Shown one piece after another: positions 1 to 12,939 of a stretch of 64,000 nucleotides of DNA. The number at the start of each line of letters is the position of its first letter. Position 1 is the first letter of the stretch. Position numbers and translations under genes: made by a program. The notes under the pieces are model-generated. The model was not told the origin of the DNA and did no database searches. It saw only the letters and a program-made list of their open reading frames with translations. Source of the DNA: Haliclona indistincta (taxonomy: Eukaryota; Porifera; Demospongiae; Haplosclerida; Chalinidae); the NCBI GenBank assembly GCA_964017065.1, contig OZ024787.1, positions 4,761,569 to 4,825,568 on the forward strand, in the 5' to 3' direction.

Positions 1-1030
1 TATTTATTTTATGGTGTGTGCGGGAGTTGTGCGGCTGTAGTTATGGCTGCTGCAGTTACTTCAGAATCACTTTTGCACAAATGTTTGTGACAATCCATGC
101 ACCCTGGTTCCACATTTAAATCATAATAACCACTAATGTAATACTTCTACGAAGTTAGCAATCGCAATCACAAATCAACTAGCATGACATTTCACCTTTA
201 ATCAATAAAAATTTATTTTGACTGGTTGATGTCTCTTGCTGTGACTTCACTTAGGATCCGATCCATTGGTGCTGCGCAGTAATTACTGTATGCAGTGTAA
301 TTTCAAATACAACTTATTATGTGGCTAGCATGCATGTCCCGGATCTTGATCACTTCTACAAGACATTCACATCAGTAACTTGATTAATGCAGTTCACTGA
401 CATCAAGTAATCCAGATGTACAGAGCAATTCAAGCATGAACCAAAATTATCAAAGGAAATGCATATAGCTCCATCCCTCATAATCAATGTTACAAAAAAT
501 TAAATTTATGTTGCAGTACAAGCTATACAAAAGTGAAGCGTGATGATAATGATGTTACAGTAGTCAAGTTTCAAATTTAAATTTATACAAGTTGCAAGTC
601 AACTTCATGTATTACACTATTAGCTATACACTAATATGGTATATCTGGATCCCTGCACTCTTCTGCCATGTCTACTACATCCGGTGCAAATTCTCAACTC
701 TGTCAAGAATCTCAGGAATCACGAATATACATGCTAGTTACTGTAGAATAGAAAACTTCGACAGTTTGGTGCATCTCTTACAGAAAATGCACCGTTACAA
801 GATAGATCCCATTTGCTGCACACATGCACGCAATGTGCGATATGCACCACATTTCAACATATCACTAGTATGCATGCATGCATGCATACTGTTCTAACTC
901 TTTCAACATTCATTGATTTGAACTACAGTGATAGCTGGAGCTACCTCTATTTCTTGATTATAATAGTGTTCATGTGTTCCAGTGCCGCCAACAATTAAAC
1001 CATGTGTATCTGACGGAGAGGCATCAGATG
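1..1030 (-). pseudogene. Decayed fragments of family X copies
   Basis: No intact gene is visible here. About 336-380 resembles part of the first exon of copy G (compare 62060-62100). About 640-720 is a last exon (X8) that has lost about 10 bases relative to intact copies, so it is out of frame. About 930-1000 resembles the end of exon X7. The pieces belong to at least two broken copies on the minus strand. A short ATGC repeat lies near 870-888. Nothing else is recognised between 1 and 330 or between 400 and 600. Confidence 0.5.
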
Positions 1031-1034
1031 AGCT

Positions 1035-1480
1035 CTTGGTGATTGCATGTCAATAAGTGCAGGTGCCACTGAGACGACTTGTCTACACACTTTAGCTAGC
1101 AGCACACTTCAAAAAGGCACTGTGTATCAGACAATGGGGCTACTCCATTGTGGCTATAATAATACTAGTGGATATGGGCATGAGACAAAAGCTGAGTGTT
1201 GTTAAAACAAAGTTTTTAAACTAAAGATGAAGAGGAAACTCTTACACCTTTTCATGGAAATCTCATAGTGCTTGAATAGGTTCTAGCAGCACGGTACAAT
1301 TATTATAATATTGAAGTATATGTGTGAATGGATCAATTGGTATATAGCCGTGTAGCTTAGTTTAAACCTTAGTGTAAGCTGTTGTTTGATAGTTAAACAA
1401 ACTTGAGTAACAATAAACTATGTTTTAAATTAATACAACACACTCGTGTACTGTTGTGTATACTGCAGACTATACACCGA
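1035..1480. repeat. Duplicated spacer, paralogous to 59570-60370
   Basis: This gene-free spacer in front of copy A matches the spacer in front of copy G. Shared stretches include the cacacttcaaaaaggcactg region, the following caatggggctactccattgt region, and a later block around aagaggaaactctta. It shows that the duplicated unit includes intergenic DNA as well as exons. No complete coding sequence remains in this copy. Confidence 0.6.
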
Positions 1481-1493
1481 CTATATACATGTC

Positions 1494-3859
1494 CTAGTAT
1501 GGTATATCTGGATTTCTGCACTCTTCTGCCATGTCTACTACATCCAGTGCAAAATCAACCAGCTTCTCAACTCTGTCAAGAATCTCAGGAATCATTTCTT
1601 GGCTTTTGATTTCTTGTGTCGTTTCAACCTTTGAAATACACAGGATAAAATACAATAATCAGAATACCAAGTCATGCAGCCTCAGACTAAGCCTCATGAT
1701 GCATACATACATACATACATCAAATTTATACTGCCATATTGATATTGATTAGCACACAAAAATGTATTTGAAGGAAACTTAAATTGTCCACTGGAAATGC
1801 TATAAAGTCAATTGTTCGATATTCCGGAATGACAATAATTACAGAAAGTTAAGGAAAGTTTGGAGGGTCAGACTTTGCCGGTAATTGATCAAAAATTGAG
1901 TATTGGCCGTGTTATTATAATACAAAAATATCCACTATACTGATGATGATAATTATTATAGACTGGAGGTACCTCTATCTCTTGGTTAGTGTTGTGTTCC
2001 AGTGTAACTACCTCATCTTCCTTTGGGGAGAATGGACGAGCGTTGGTTTCTTTAAGTTCATAAAAGTTAATTCTAAATGCATGTTCACTGGTAAGTAAAT
2101 TCCAACTCTTCTTTTGACGGATGTGTTCAACTTTCACACATCCGCTCTTCAATATCATTTTTAGCTGTCCAGTGTCACTATAATAATACATACAGCATAA
2201 AACAAAACAACACACTTGGTCTCACATTCGTTTTATACTTTTGGCAATTTTTTCAATAGCTTGTTTAGCTGCTTCAGGTACAGGCTCTTGCGTCAATAAA
2301 TCTCTTTTGCAGTCACTGGCAACTCGAAGATCATGTGACCTACACACCAATGCACACATTTTTAATTTCACAAATTAAGGAGTTCTTATTTTTACCTTCC
2401 AACACAAACAAATTCAGTTTTATTATTTGGATTGGTCTTTAAATATGTGCATCCCTTATCATTGTTTTGTTTGAATGTTCCTGGTGGACTTTCGTCTAAT
2501 AGGATCCCACAGTCAGCTTTTTGTTCCATATAATTTTCAAACCGGATTGTGACAGTATCTTGCGGGTCAGCACAATATGAAGAACAGCTTTGAAGCTTTT
2601 TTATCATCTCATCAGTCTTAGTAGTTGTTCTATAAGCATGAATGAATGTGTCCAGTCTATTTAATATGCTATGATACACTTACCTTGTGTAGAACTCTGT
2701 ATTCCAATGCATACTATCTTCACTTAATTCTCCTATCGTTTGCAAATTACCGGCTTTCCGAGCAAGTCGGCCAAGACGAGCCTCACACCAAAAATTAAAT
2801 TTGTGTTTTTTGGCCTGGGCTAGGTGATGTCTTATGATTGGTTCAAGGTTTTCTCTTAAATCACAGACATTTTTATGATGCTTATCTGCACAATGTTCTC
2901 TATAATTATATAAAATATAATTATGAAAAATTAATTATAAATGCCACTAATTTATGCCAAACTCACTTAATTCCCATTCCAAGAGGAGGCCTAAAACTCT
3001 CCTGTATTATCATTACATGCACACATAATAATAGCTAAAATTGTGAAAGAGTATACCTCATTGATCAGTTTGACCCAGTAACGTGGTATGTCAGGATCTC
3101 TCACAAATTTCCATTTCAGGTCAGTTGGAATTGGCACCAGTTCAACTGGACAACTTGGTGGAGCAGTGGATTCAGATAAAATTCTCTGTAAATGAAATTG
3201 TGTTGCTGAGTGTTCAGTGAGTTGTAATAATAACTTATGCAGAACATGTGCGCCGATTAATGATAAACTATTTGAATTGCAGATCAGAGAGCTGGTTACA
3301 ACAGCTTTTCGAAGCTCCTGATAAAGTAATTACCCACACATTATGTGCTTTTGCTAAATAAACTCACATGATTGATTCTGAATGCCCTTTTACTCACCTT
3401 GGTAACGAAACGTTGGTGAGGCTGGTGAATTTCTTTTATGACATGTTTTGATGCACTTGCACTATTGTCGCTATGCTTACGATGATCACAGTATCTGTGA
3501 CTGTGTACATCTCTCCTCTGAGCTTCAGGCTGATCTGATTTGCTTCTAGCGTATCCTACTGGAACTTGCTCACTTTTATGTTTGCTTCTTCCATGGACAT
3601 TCCGACCTCCGCCATATTGTGAATCACTGTCACTCATAGTTCTACGACCGTGATGATCTCTACTGCTGTCAGTCTCGACATTCCGAGAGCCTTTTTCAAA
3701 AGGCCTCCTTGTTCCACGGCCTGCACCAACAGCGTTGGGTTCACTACCAGGTTTACGTACTACGGGTAGACTCTCGTGACGACTGTCACGTCCATGGTCC
3801 TGACTAGTAGTAGGAGTGCTCCTACCCGCATATTTATCCTGTCCAGATTTACTCGCCAT
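1494..3859 (-). CDS. Family X protein, copy A (intact, about 509 aa)
   Basis: I do not recognise this protein. Eight exons (5' to 3'): 3859-3398, 3185-3057, 3001-2967, 2899-2684, 2629-2396, 2339-2226, 2177-1973, 1628-1494. They sum to 1530 nt with consistent phases and GT-AG borders, ending in TAG. Exon X1 (154 codons) starts MASKSGQD and is rich in Ser, Arg, Gly, His and Asp, so it is probably disordered. Exons X2-X8 hold conserved blocks: PRYWVKL (X2), a Cys-Glu-Ala-Arg-Leu-Gly motif (X4), ESPPGTF (X5), SGCVKVEH (X7), and a C-terminal VVDMAEEC helix-like segment. No signal peptide or membrane segment is seen. Copy B begins only about 280 bp upstream on the same strand. The same conserved blocks form the C-terminus of the DEATH-domain gene at 50.5-55.9 kb, which hints at an intracellular signalling role (inference). 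Confidence 0.75.
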
Positions 3860-4140
3860 TGAGAGTTGTGTATAGCTCTAAACTCGTCAACATGGTCAAG
3901 TGATCAGGGACAAGCATAGCTCCGCCCTTCACTGCAAGGAGTGGCTATGATCATACTGCCTCCTAGTATGTAGTACATAGCTGATCACTCTGTGTACATA
4001 ATACTACATATGATAGGAAATGTATAACTATTATTAGAAGCTGCAATACTAAATTAATGAGTTGTGCTGTTGTTTGTTAGTTGAACAACTACCTGTGTAC
4101 ATTGACAAGTATACCAGTATAATATTATACTACTAATATC

Positions 4141-7100
4141 CTAATATGGTATATCTGGATCTCTGCACTCTTCTGCCATGTCTACTACATCCAGTGCAAA
4201 ATCAACCAGCTTCTCAACTCTGTCCAGAATCTCAGGAAACATGTCTTGGTCTCTGACCTCTTCTGTCATTTTGATCTAGAATAGAAAACCAAAAATAAGT
4301 TCATCATAGATCAGTAATTTGCATGCAGATACAGTATAGACCCTTGCTGCCGTTATTTATTATGCATGGATTACAAAATTTACAATTTGCAGTCATGTGC
4401 ACATAATGCATGGTAATCTATTAAAACTGCAATAATTTTTAGTTCGTGAGACTTAATTGTGGATTAGTTTAGTTTATAGTTACCTCTATTTCTTGGTTAG
4501 TGTTGTGTTCCAGTAAAACTAACTCATCTTCCTCTGGATAGTGTGAACGAACATTGATTTCCTTTATTTCACTAAGATTAACTCCAAATAAACGATCTGT
4601 GGTTGTGAAATTTTGAGTTTTCTTCTGACGAACATGCTCAACTTTCACACAACCACTCTTTAAGATCATTTTTAGTTGTCCAGTCGCACTGCATGTATTT
4701 AGGAAAATATAATAATTACACAAATCAATGCGTATTATAATATCTCACGTTCGTTGCACACTTTCTGCGATTGTTTCAATAGCTTGCATGGCAGCATGTG
4801 GAACATGTTTGTGCATTAATGAACTGCTTTTACAGTCACTGGCTATTCGAACATCATGCCGGTGACCTGCAACAATACAATTAATAATTTCAAGCACAAA
4901 TATATATTATTTTACCTTCCAATGCAAATAATTTCAGCTTTATTGCTTGCAAAAATCTTTGCGTTATTGTATCCCTCTTCTGTTAGGGTGAATGTTCCTG
5001 GTGGACTTTCATTCAATACAACCTTGTATTCATCATTTTTTTCCATATCTTCCACTTGAAATGCAACAGTATCTCGATGGCTAGTAAAAATCCGCATAAA
5101 ACAACGGCTTTGAAGCTTTTCAATCATTTCACTAGCTTTAGTTGTTGTCCTATTACAAGAAACATGATTGTAGTAAATTTTAGTGCATATACCACTTACC
5201 TTGTGTAAAACTCCTTATTTCTATATATGCAGACATCACTTAAACTATTTCCCTCAATCTCACTAGCTCTCCAAGCAAGCCTGCCAAGACGAGCCTCACA
5301 TGAAAATACAAAGCTATGTTGCCTACTAAGACGGCCTTGTAAGACTGGCTCAAGTTGTTCCTTCAACTCAACAATATTGTTATGATGCTTATCAGCACTG
5401 TGTTCTCTGTATAATAATGCATGACACAATGAATGATGTCCTTAAACTTTACCTTATTCCCATTCCAAGAGGAGGCCTGTAACTTTCCTGTAAAATAATA
5501 AGTTTACAGACTTGTTCAACTAATTGGTAAAAATGGTACCTCATCAATCAGTTTGACCCAATATCGTGGTGTGTCAGGATTTGTCCGGAAAAATTTCCAC
5601 TTCAGGTCAGCTGGAATCAGCCTTAGTTCCACGGGGCAATGCATTGGTGCAGTGGACTCAATTAGAATGATCTGAATATACATGTAGGTGGTTGGATAAT
5701 TTAAATGATGTCTATGGTAGCATAACAGCATGGCAGTCGAAAGTTAAAAAAAGGTGAGCTCAAAAAATCATATAAGTCACATCTTTAGCATGTACAGCAT
5801 TGGGGAGTATAGACATAAATACCTTAGAATTGCTTCTGAAAGCCTCAGTGGTTCTAAAAATCGGCATCAATGGTTTGCTCTTCAATTCTTCACCCAATTC
5901 TTCAAGCCGCTGTCAACAAAGTCAAACAAAATTAAGTTAACATTGGCAAAAAAAGCAGACAGAGTTAAGTATCCGTATACGGCTTTGTCGAACTGTATGG
6001 CAGGAATTGAGCTGCTGATTTTCGCAGGACACTGTTTGGCGAATACCCACTCTCAGCTTCTGACTGTGAACTTCAGTGTGTTCGTCAATTGCTAGAAGCG
6101 CTTGCACTGTAGTCCGTTTGAAAAATTCTTGAGACTGAAAATACTGACCAAATTCCTAAATGGTCAAACACATTTTTTTGCAAAAACACGCAGCTTTGCT
6201 AGTATGTTTAGCAATAGCATAAGCTGAGCTGTTCATTTTTATTATACGTGAAAAAACCCTTGTACAATGGTCACTTGAAAATCGTAGTTTTGGCATCATT
6301 TTAAGGGGTGTGGCTGCAGTTAATGAGCATTCCGCTCAATTATGGCATCAAGATATGACGTGTCACATGTAGCTGTGTTTATTGCCCTTTCTTGCTACGG
6401 AGAGTGTTTAGCAGTGTTCTCGATGACTTTTTCTGGTGGTGCTGCACCACTTGATTTTTAAATTGCACCACTTGTTTTTCAAAATTTTTACTGCAATCCC
6501 AGTGATGATTATCAGATTTTGGTAATTTTGTCTGATGGTTGATTTATACCAACTGTTTTGACCTTCAAACCACAGCACATGTTAATGATATTCACATTGA
6601 GTGAATTGACACTATGTAATTCTGTTCGGTTTGCACCACTTGGTTTTCAAATCCTAGCGAGAACACTGGTGTTTAGCATGGAGAAACACGAAGAGGTTAG
6701 ACGCTGCTATAGTTTTGTAGTAATAAGTGCAGTTTATAGTCGTTTTTCAATGGTGACCGCTATTAGTATTAGATTTCTGGCCAAGTTTCTGGCAATGATG
6801 ATTACCTTAGGGTGATCCCCTCTCCTTTCCCCATCACTGCCCTTCCTGTGTGCTGCTGATGTCATCATTCCTGAAATTGCTTTCTCAACACTAAAAGTAA
6901 AACAACACTTTAAACAGACTAAATACCACAATTATTCTCACATTCATTAGCTATTTTGAGGTCTTCTTCATAACGATTCAATTTAGTGAGTAGTCTCTCG
7001 ATTTCTGCCTGCAACTGCTGCCGCTCTATACAGTAACAATATAATAGAAATTAATTATGCACTACAAGTTCACTAGACATGCGGCATCATTAAGATCTCA

Positions 7101-9806
7101 TCTCACCAATTTCTGATTCTTTCATAACCTGCTCCTTGCTAAATAAGAGAAGAAAAATACTCTTTTATGGCATATGTCAACTCACCTTTCTGCTCCTTCT
7201 CTTCTTATTTCCTCAAGCTCCTGTCACAACATAGCACATCAGCGTATACACGCACACTATATAGCTGATACCTTTTTCAAGTGACTGATCATCTCATCTC
7301 TCTCCTTTACATCAGTGTCGGCGGAGTCCCTCCTGTTTGCAGCTGCCATCATTCCTGAAATAGTTCTATCTCTCATTATCAATACTGAAGTAAAGACATT
7401 CTCAGATTAGCTCATATCGCACATTTCTTACATTCGTTAGCTGTATTAAGGTCCTCTTCACAATGCTGTAGTCTAGCGAGCAGGTCAGAGGTTAGTTTCT
7501 CAACATCTACCACAACCTGCTCTCGATCTATATATGTTTGATGAAGTACAGTACACACACAAAACTAGATACCTTGTTTCAGCCAATCACTCATATTTTC
7601 TGATAGTGTCTGCAGCTGTTTAACTGCTGACATATTCTCTACCAGCACAGACACTAGGTGAGGCTCTTCTTCCACTCCCAACACCTTCAGGTACGAGCTG
7701 CCACTAGCCATACTAGAGCTCAACACTGCTTTCTTCTCCTCTGATAACAGACTTGTGGAATGGAGCTGAGTAGTGAGAGCATGACATGTGTCAGGATCAG
7801 AGACTGCTTCAACCAGCTGCTGGTAGAACTCTGTGTAGAGCAGTTTTAGTCTGCTCTTCTCACTCACACCTGATCATAGTGAATAATATTATAGGAGCAG
7901 TATTCATACAAGAGCTTTACAATGTAGTACACATCCTGAACACATAGTTGACACTAACCTTGTAAGCTAGCCATATCCTGTACAAATGCAATGAGACACT
8001 TTCATTCAATGACAAGACAATACAATATTTCAATTTGTATTCGTAAGATCAAAGGCGCCACATAGTGGTTATATCTAGTATACCATGGGCAATACGAGTA
8101 TTTAAAAAAAATTGATGTCACATAGGAACACCATTATAGCAATTGTCTATGGTAGCAGCATAGTCTAAAACGCACACAAGATTACACCGGTGTCTTTCAG
8201 CAACACGCTGTCATTCACCTCTGGTGACTTCTATGGGAGCTCTACTACTCTTTAGAGCAGTATTCTCTAGCATTCTGAGCAACAAAATGATTAACCCATG
8301 GTTACCTCGGCATGCAGTACATGATGTACTCAGAATTTGATTTTTACGCCCTCATGTGCTAGGCGCCCTCTGCTGGTAAAATTAACTATGGGTATATTGC
8401 ATACCACCAAGATAACTATGGGTTAACCTTATCATAAAACATAATAGTGTACATGTATAGATCCTCAGTTGTCTAAAATTCTTATCCTTGTTTATCTAAA
8501 TCCACAAATTCATTACAGTTACTGCTTTCACTATCTAAACACAATGAACAGCTGTGCAAGTTGTTCAGTAACCAAAGATTAACAATGGTATTGATCCTCA
8601 CCTCCTGCTGAGTACAAGGGAACACTCTCCTCTCTCCTACTGTCACCTCCAATACTCCATTGTCCTCAAAAACAGCAGCATTGTTATGAGCCAGTTGTTC
8701 CAACCTACCACTCAACCCCTTGGGAAAGAGCCAGGATATGATGATAGAGCCTGGCTCTGCATGTAGGTGAATGAATTTTTTGTGACATTCCTTGAACCCC
8801 TCCATTGCCAATTTTTCTACGTCCTTAAGGGTTTGATGGGAAGCCATATCTCTTGAAATAGTGATGGTCACTGAAGCCATTCCAATTGTTAGAAAAGGCT
8901 CTACTCTGCTGACAACAGCACGTTGAAATTCAAGAACGGTCGTATGCTGTAGAAAACTCTCCTTCTCCTCCTTATATTTCTTGATTACGTCATTCAACTC
9001 ATCATCATCATCAAAACAAGTCACAAGTTGTTGAAGAACAGAAATGTTGAAGACGTCAATATGATCTCGCCGTAATTGCCGCATTAGTTTGCCAAAATTA
9101 TCACATCCGATAAAGACATCAGAACCAATGACAGAATCAAGAAAAAGCAATGCTTCAGACAAGTCACACTTATCAAGATGGCGCTTGACTTGCACTAACG
9201 TACGACCAAAGAAAAATTCCAATTCTTTCAGATTGCGGACCACAGTTGCGTCAGCTTCAATCTCAGCTTTGTTTTCATCAGTTATGGTAGGAGGAGTAGA
9301 AACTGGAGAATCACCAGAGTGAGTGGAAGGAGCAGAACTAGGAGGAGTACACAGTGAAGTGATACTTGATTCTTTGGGCACAGAATCTACACACAATAAC
9401 TGTATGTCATATTTTAACCCACACAGCAAATAGCATCATACCTTCTAACTCTGCTGGCAACAAATGCTCATGTTTAATCTGAGCAGCCAGAGTGAGTTGA
9501 TCAGTCTTCTCCAGTGCCTGTACTATCTCATTCCACGTAGAATCTAAGGTGATGTCGAGCCAGTACTGTAGTAACTCTAGCTTGCATCTGTCTGGGTCCG
9601 GCTTTCTGGTGGTGCGACTCGATTTTTTTCAATTGAGAAATAGGAACGTCCAGCATCGCGCCAAACAAGAACCAATTGTCTACTTTCTTCAGCGCGTCCA
9701 ACAGCCGCCGAAGTGTAGGAGTACCTACACATACAAACAAATAATTATGTAACCTTACTGACAATACTGAGGACTGTGAGGATCGACTGAACTCACGATC
9801 AGACAT
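4141..9806 (-). pseudogene. DEATH / coiled-coil / family X fusion gene 1 (includes copy B), frameshifted
   Basis: This is the paralogue of the gene at 50488-55904 and has the same exon order. DEATH part: 9806-9797 (ATGTCTGATC) and 9724-9442. Middle domain: 9386-8602. Coiled coil: about 7857-7573, 7527-7432 and small exons down to 6806. Family X part: 5909-5823, 5671-5540, 5487-5453, 5406-5200, 5149-4916, 4866-4749, 4688-4484, 4275-4141. Two 4-bp CCGG insertions break the frame: 9598-9601 in the DEATH exon and 4859-4862 in exon X6, where a stop follows at once. The acceptor of the first coiled-coil exon is also unclear. The middle exon (785 nt) is fully open. The intron at about 7990-8480 shows no recognisable feature. 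A hAT-type element sits at 6412-6668. Sequence or assembly error at the two insertions cannot be excluded. Confidence 0.65.
6412..6668. mobile_element. hAT-type non-autonomous element (257 bp)
   Basis: The ends are perfect 11-bp inverted repeats, CAGTGTTCTCG and its complement. They are flanked by an exact 8-bp direct repeat GTGTTTAG (6404-6411 and 6669-6676). The paralogous segment at about 52737-52744 has a single uninterrupted copy of the target, so the empty site is preserved. An 8-bp duplication and CAG-starting ends are typical of hAT transposons. There is no transposase inside. The internal motif gcaccactt occurs repeatedly. Confidence 0.85.
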
Positions 9807-9879
9807 GGCCTTATTGGAATGTTGTGGAGATGACAAGCGGAGAAATTTAACGGAACACCGCCTCCCTCCAACCGACCAT

Positions 9880-10900
9880 AGATAGTAAAGTAAAGTAAAA
9901 AATTTTTAATAAAAAACTGAAAAGTGTAGGGATGACTCTTAAAAAAGGAAAGGAACAAGATGGGATGATGCTTGCAAAAGTAAAGGAACAAGATGGAATA
10001 ATGCTTGCAAATGTAAAAGTCCCAAGTATCCCTACATCAGCGGCTTGCTGCGACGACGTGCAATTGACAAATGCGGAATCCTCTTCTTATACCTTTTACA
10101 ACCGTCAATTACTTATCAGACCGTGTCCTCTAAAACACAGATACCTCTAGTTAGACCACAGCTAAGCGTCACTGACCAACCAGATTGCGTAGCTGCGGGT
10201 CTCTATTTCTCGTAGTGGAATCCCGCCACTACCGCGACTCTATAGTGGAATCCCACCACACGGCGCAGATTACGGTTCTGTGTGCGGAGTTCTACTGGAT
10301 AATTTTTACAACGCTCGCGTGTCCTTGCTCGTCGTTCGCGTCGTTTCTGTTTGCTGTTGCTATGGTCTAAATCAGTTAGACAGTGCATCCAATCGGATCT
10401 ACGCGATGTAGAAGCCCTCGCGCCGTTACCATAGCGCCCTCGCTACGCTCGGACGCTATATAGCAACGGCTCTCGGGCTTCTAAATCGCGTAGATCCTCG
10501 GATGCGCTGTCTAACTATTATTTATTTACAACTGTCAACTACTTCATCGGACTGCGTCCTCCAAACACAGCTACCTGCAGCTTATTTACAACTGTCAACT
10601 ACTTCATCGGACTGCGTCCTCCTAAACACAGATACCTATTATTATAGTTATTCACAACCGTCAATTACTTCATCGGACTGCGTCCTCCAAACACAGATTC
10701 ACAACCGTCAATTACTCCATCGGACTGCGTCCTCCTTCAAGCCGCTGATGTAGGGATACTTGGGACTTTTACATTTGCAAGCATTATTCCATCTTGTTCC
10801 TTTACTTTTGCAAGCATCATCCCATCTTGTTCCTTTCCTTTTTTAAGAGTCATCCCTACACTTTTCAGTTTTTTATTAAAAATTTTTTTACTTTACTTGT
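9880..10900. mobile_element. Fold-back element with ~165-bp inverted arms
   Basis: The left arm (about 9880-10048) and right arm (about 10738-10900) are near-perfect inverted copies, including the stretch around gtgtagggatgactc and an internal direct duplication of the aaggaacaagatgg unit. The element is absent from the paralogous segment near 55.9 kb, so it inserted after the duplication. The interior holds a minisatellite (about 10520-10740, units containing atcggactgcgtcctcc) and a separate hairpin at 10377-10516. No transposase was found. Confidence 0.75.
10377..10516. repeat. GC-rich palindrome nested in the fold-back element
   Basis: About 60 bases on the left (agacagtgcatcc... through ...gccctcgc) pair with the right side (...gcttctaaatcgcg... 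through ...gcgctgtct). Imperfect pairs also surround the central region with gcgccctcgctacgc. The predicted hairpin would be long and GC-rich compared with its AT-rich surroundings. Confidence 0.65.
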
Positions 10901-12145
10901 TCCTGTTACTTTTTTGATCACTGTCAGTTTGAACTTATTAGTTGTATTCTATGTTAGATGTTATTTCATTCTTACAACTCTGTGAGCAGTATATAGATAC
11001 TAGTCTAGCAGAGATGTGAACGTGCACAGCCTCTTGAGAGTAAGGAGTGTGGTTTAAATGTTTAATATTACCAATCACAAGAATAATCATTCATTGAAAG
11101 GTTTAAAATAGTTAAAGAGGTTGAGGACGCAGACAGCATAATGTCAAGTCCAGGTATGATTTGACAACATGATACTTGTTAGTATTGTAATGGATGAAGA
11201 AGAGACTAGCACTGACAATTCATCGATGCTGCGAGCCTAAATAGTAGGAGCACGCCTAGTAGAATCTTGTTGAAGTCAATATCACACTCACAGAGGCTTC
11301 TAGTCCTTTGCAACTTACGCTGCGTGGTGTAGGAACCCTACTGTGCGTAGAATCTTGCTGCCGGTAAGCAGGCTAGACACTCAAGTTGTTCACGTCCGTG
11401 TAAGTCAGCTTTAACCCGCCATCTGAAGCGTTAACGAACAGATCAGTGTTATTTAGGGTATAGTACTGGTTTAGACACATTTTCATACCTCTGGCTTGCG
11501 CGCTGAAGCGTCCAGAGCAGAGACAAAACGCAGTACCGAGATAGCTGCAAAACCGATGTGGGCGGAGTTAATGATAAGAAGCGACAAGAGGGTTAATTAA
11601 TGAAGTCGCTAGTCCAAAACGGTCCTAAAACCATGTTTTTCAAGGATTACTCGCTTCTGGTAGTGTTTGATGCCTATCTAAGAAGTAAGTGCACTAACCC
11701 TGATATATACACATGCGATGGTGCAGGTTTGGTAGTGATTCGTTCACTCATGACAGCGCTATGCTTGTCAAAGAAGACGAACAATTCGCGTGGGCGGCGA
11801 TTTCAGTTTACCGCTTTAGAAACGTCTGCCAGCTTCGCCAAAGGTATTTTCTTGCTCAGAACAATCGCCTGATCAATCCTAGATGTCTAGAATCTAGAGA
11901 AACGCTATAACAGCGAAGATCTGCAAATGCTCTCTGTCTTGATTTTCGTCGTCAAACAAGCAGTCCCGGCGACTTTCATAGACGTCTTACAAGCGCTTAC
12001 ACTTCAGAGTCACTCAGAGATAGTTAAAATGCAGTATAGATGTATAATAGTAGAGATATGTGCGAAAACTTATTTTCACACATGAGTAGCCGCCATCTTA
12101 ATTCGTGGTCATCCCTACATATCATTGCCTATCGGCAATGATCAT
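10901..12145. other. Gene-free insertion region, nothing recognised
   Basis: This stretch has no counterpart in the second copy of the segment. I see no splice-supported coding sequence. The open frames around 11600-11910 overlap each other in different frames and lack family features. The stretch is probably inserted or rearranged repeat DNA between fusion gene 1 and copy C. Confidence 0.5.
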
Positions 12146-12261
12146 AATGAGTCTCGTTAAGCGTAGACTTCCTAATTAATAGGGTTCTCCTCCGCACTCG
12201 CGTTGTGCGCGCGCGTACAGAATTACTATAAAGGCTTGTTTGTAGCACCAACCGGTCAGTT

Positions 12262-12350
12262 GGTTCGGTGGCACAGCGGTTTAGAGTGGTGGTTTGTGAT
12301 GCAGACGGTCAGGGTTCGATTCTCGCAGAATGCGTGTTTTTTTTTGTTTT
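12262..12350 (+). repeat. tRNA-like, SINE-type Pol III promoter segment
   Basis: An A-box-like tggcacagcggtttagag starts at about 12269 and a B-box-like ggttcgattct at about 12313. The spacing is that of a tRNA gene. A run of T follows at 12336-12352, a Pol III stop signal. The acceptor and T stems do not pair well, so this is not a convincing tRNA. A tRNA-derived SINE head or tRNA pseudogene is more likely. Confidence 0.5.
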
Positions 12351-12404
12351 TTTTATTTATAAAAGTTAAGTTTTAGCTCCATCCTTAGTTGAGGCCTGTT
12401 TATG

Positions 12405-12560
12405 ACGACTCTCCCGACGATCCTTAGGCTTACTAAGGGCCGAAGACCCGGTTTAGGACGACCCTCCCGACGATCCTTAGTTAGGAAGACTCTCCCGACG
12501 ATCCTTAGTTAGGAAGACCCTCCCGACGATCCTTAGTTAGTTAGTTAGGAAGACCCTCCC
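12405..12560. repeat. Minisatellite, cccgacgatccttag units
   Basis: Four or more imperfect units of about 30 bp containing ctcccgacgatccttag repeat in tandem inside the fold-back element. The last units are shortened. Confidence 0.75.
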
Positions 12561-12939
12561 TACTTTGCGCAGTTAGGAGAAGGTTTTTAGGGTTTTGGGT
12601 TTAGCTGTATGTTAAACTTAGTGCTACAAACAAGCCTTTATAGCAATTAGTATCGATGATGACTCGCATAACGCGAGTGCTGAGGAGAACCCTATTAATT
12701 AGGAAGTCTACGCTTAACGGGACTCGATAATAATCTCCAACCGACCAATCAAATTCAATCGCGGGAATTTTTATTCTCGAAGGCGAGAATACTGTACTAC
12801 AGTATAACAATTGCAAATAACCAGCTTCTGCGATAGCAAGAGTTTTATGTCAAAATTCATTCAGCAGAAGATCATTATCATTTTGAAATATCAAAAAATT
12901 AAACCAGACTTTAATAGTACAAGCTAATATACTAACATC

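Larger units (their letters stand above)
12146..12735. mobile_element. Fold-back element with ~100-bp arms
   Basis: The left arm (about 12146-12249: tcgttaagcgtagacttcc... to ...aggcttgtttgtagcac) pairs with the right arm (about 12630-12735: gtgctacaaacaagcc... to ...gtctacgcttaacgggactc). The interior contains a tRNA-like Pol III promoter segment followed by a T-rich tract, and a minisatellite. This combination is typical of a composite element built from a SINE-like core. No coding capacity is seen. Confidence 0.7.

Noticed and set aside
12262..12340. A functional tRNA gene
   Set aside because: A- and B-box-like motifs are present, but acceptor and T stems do not pair, so I call it SINE-like.
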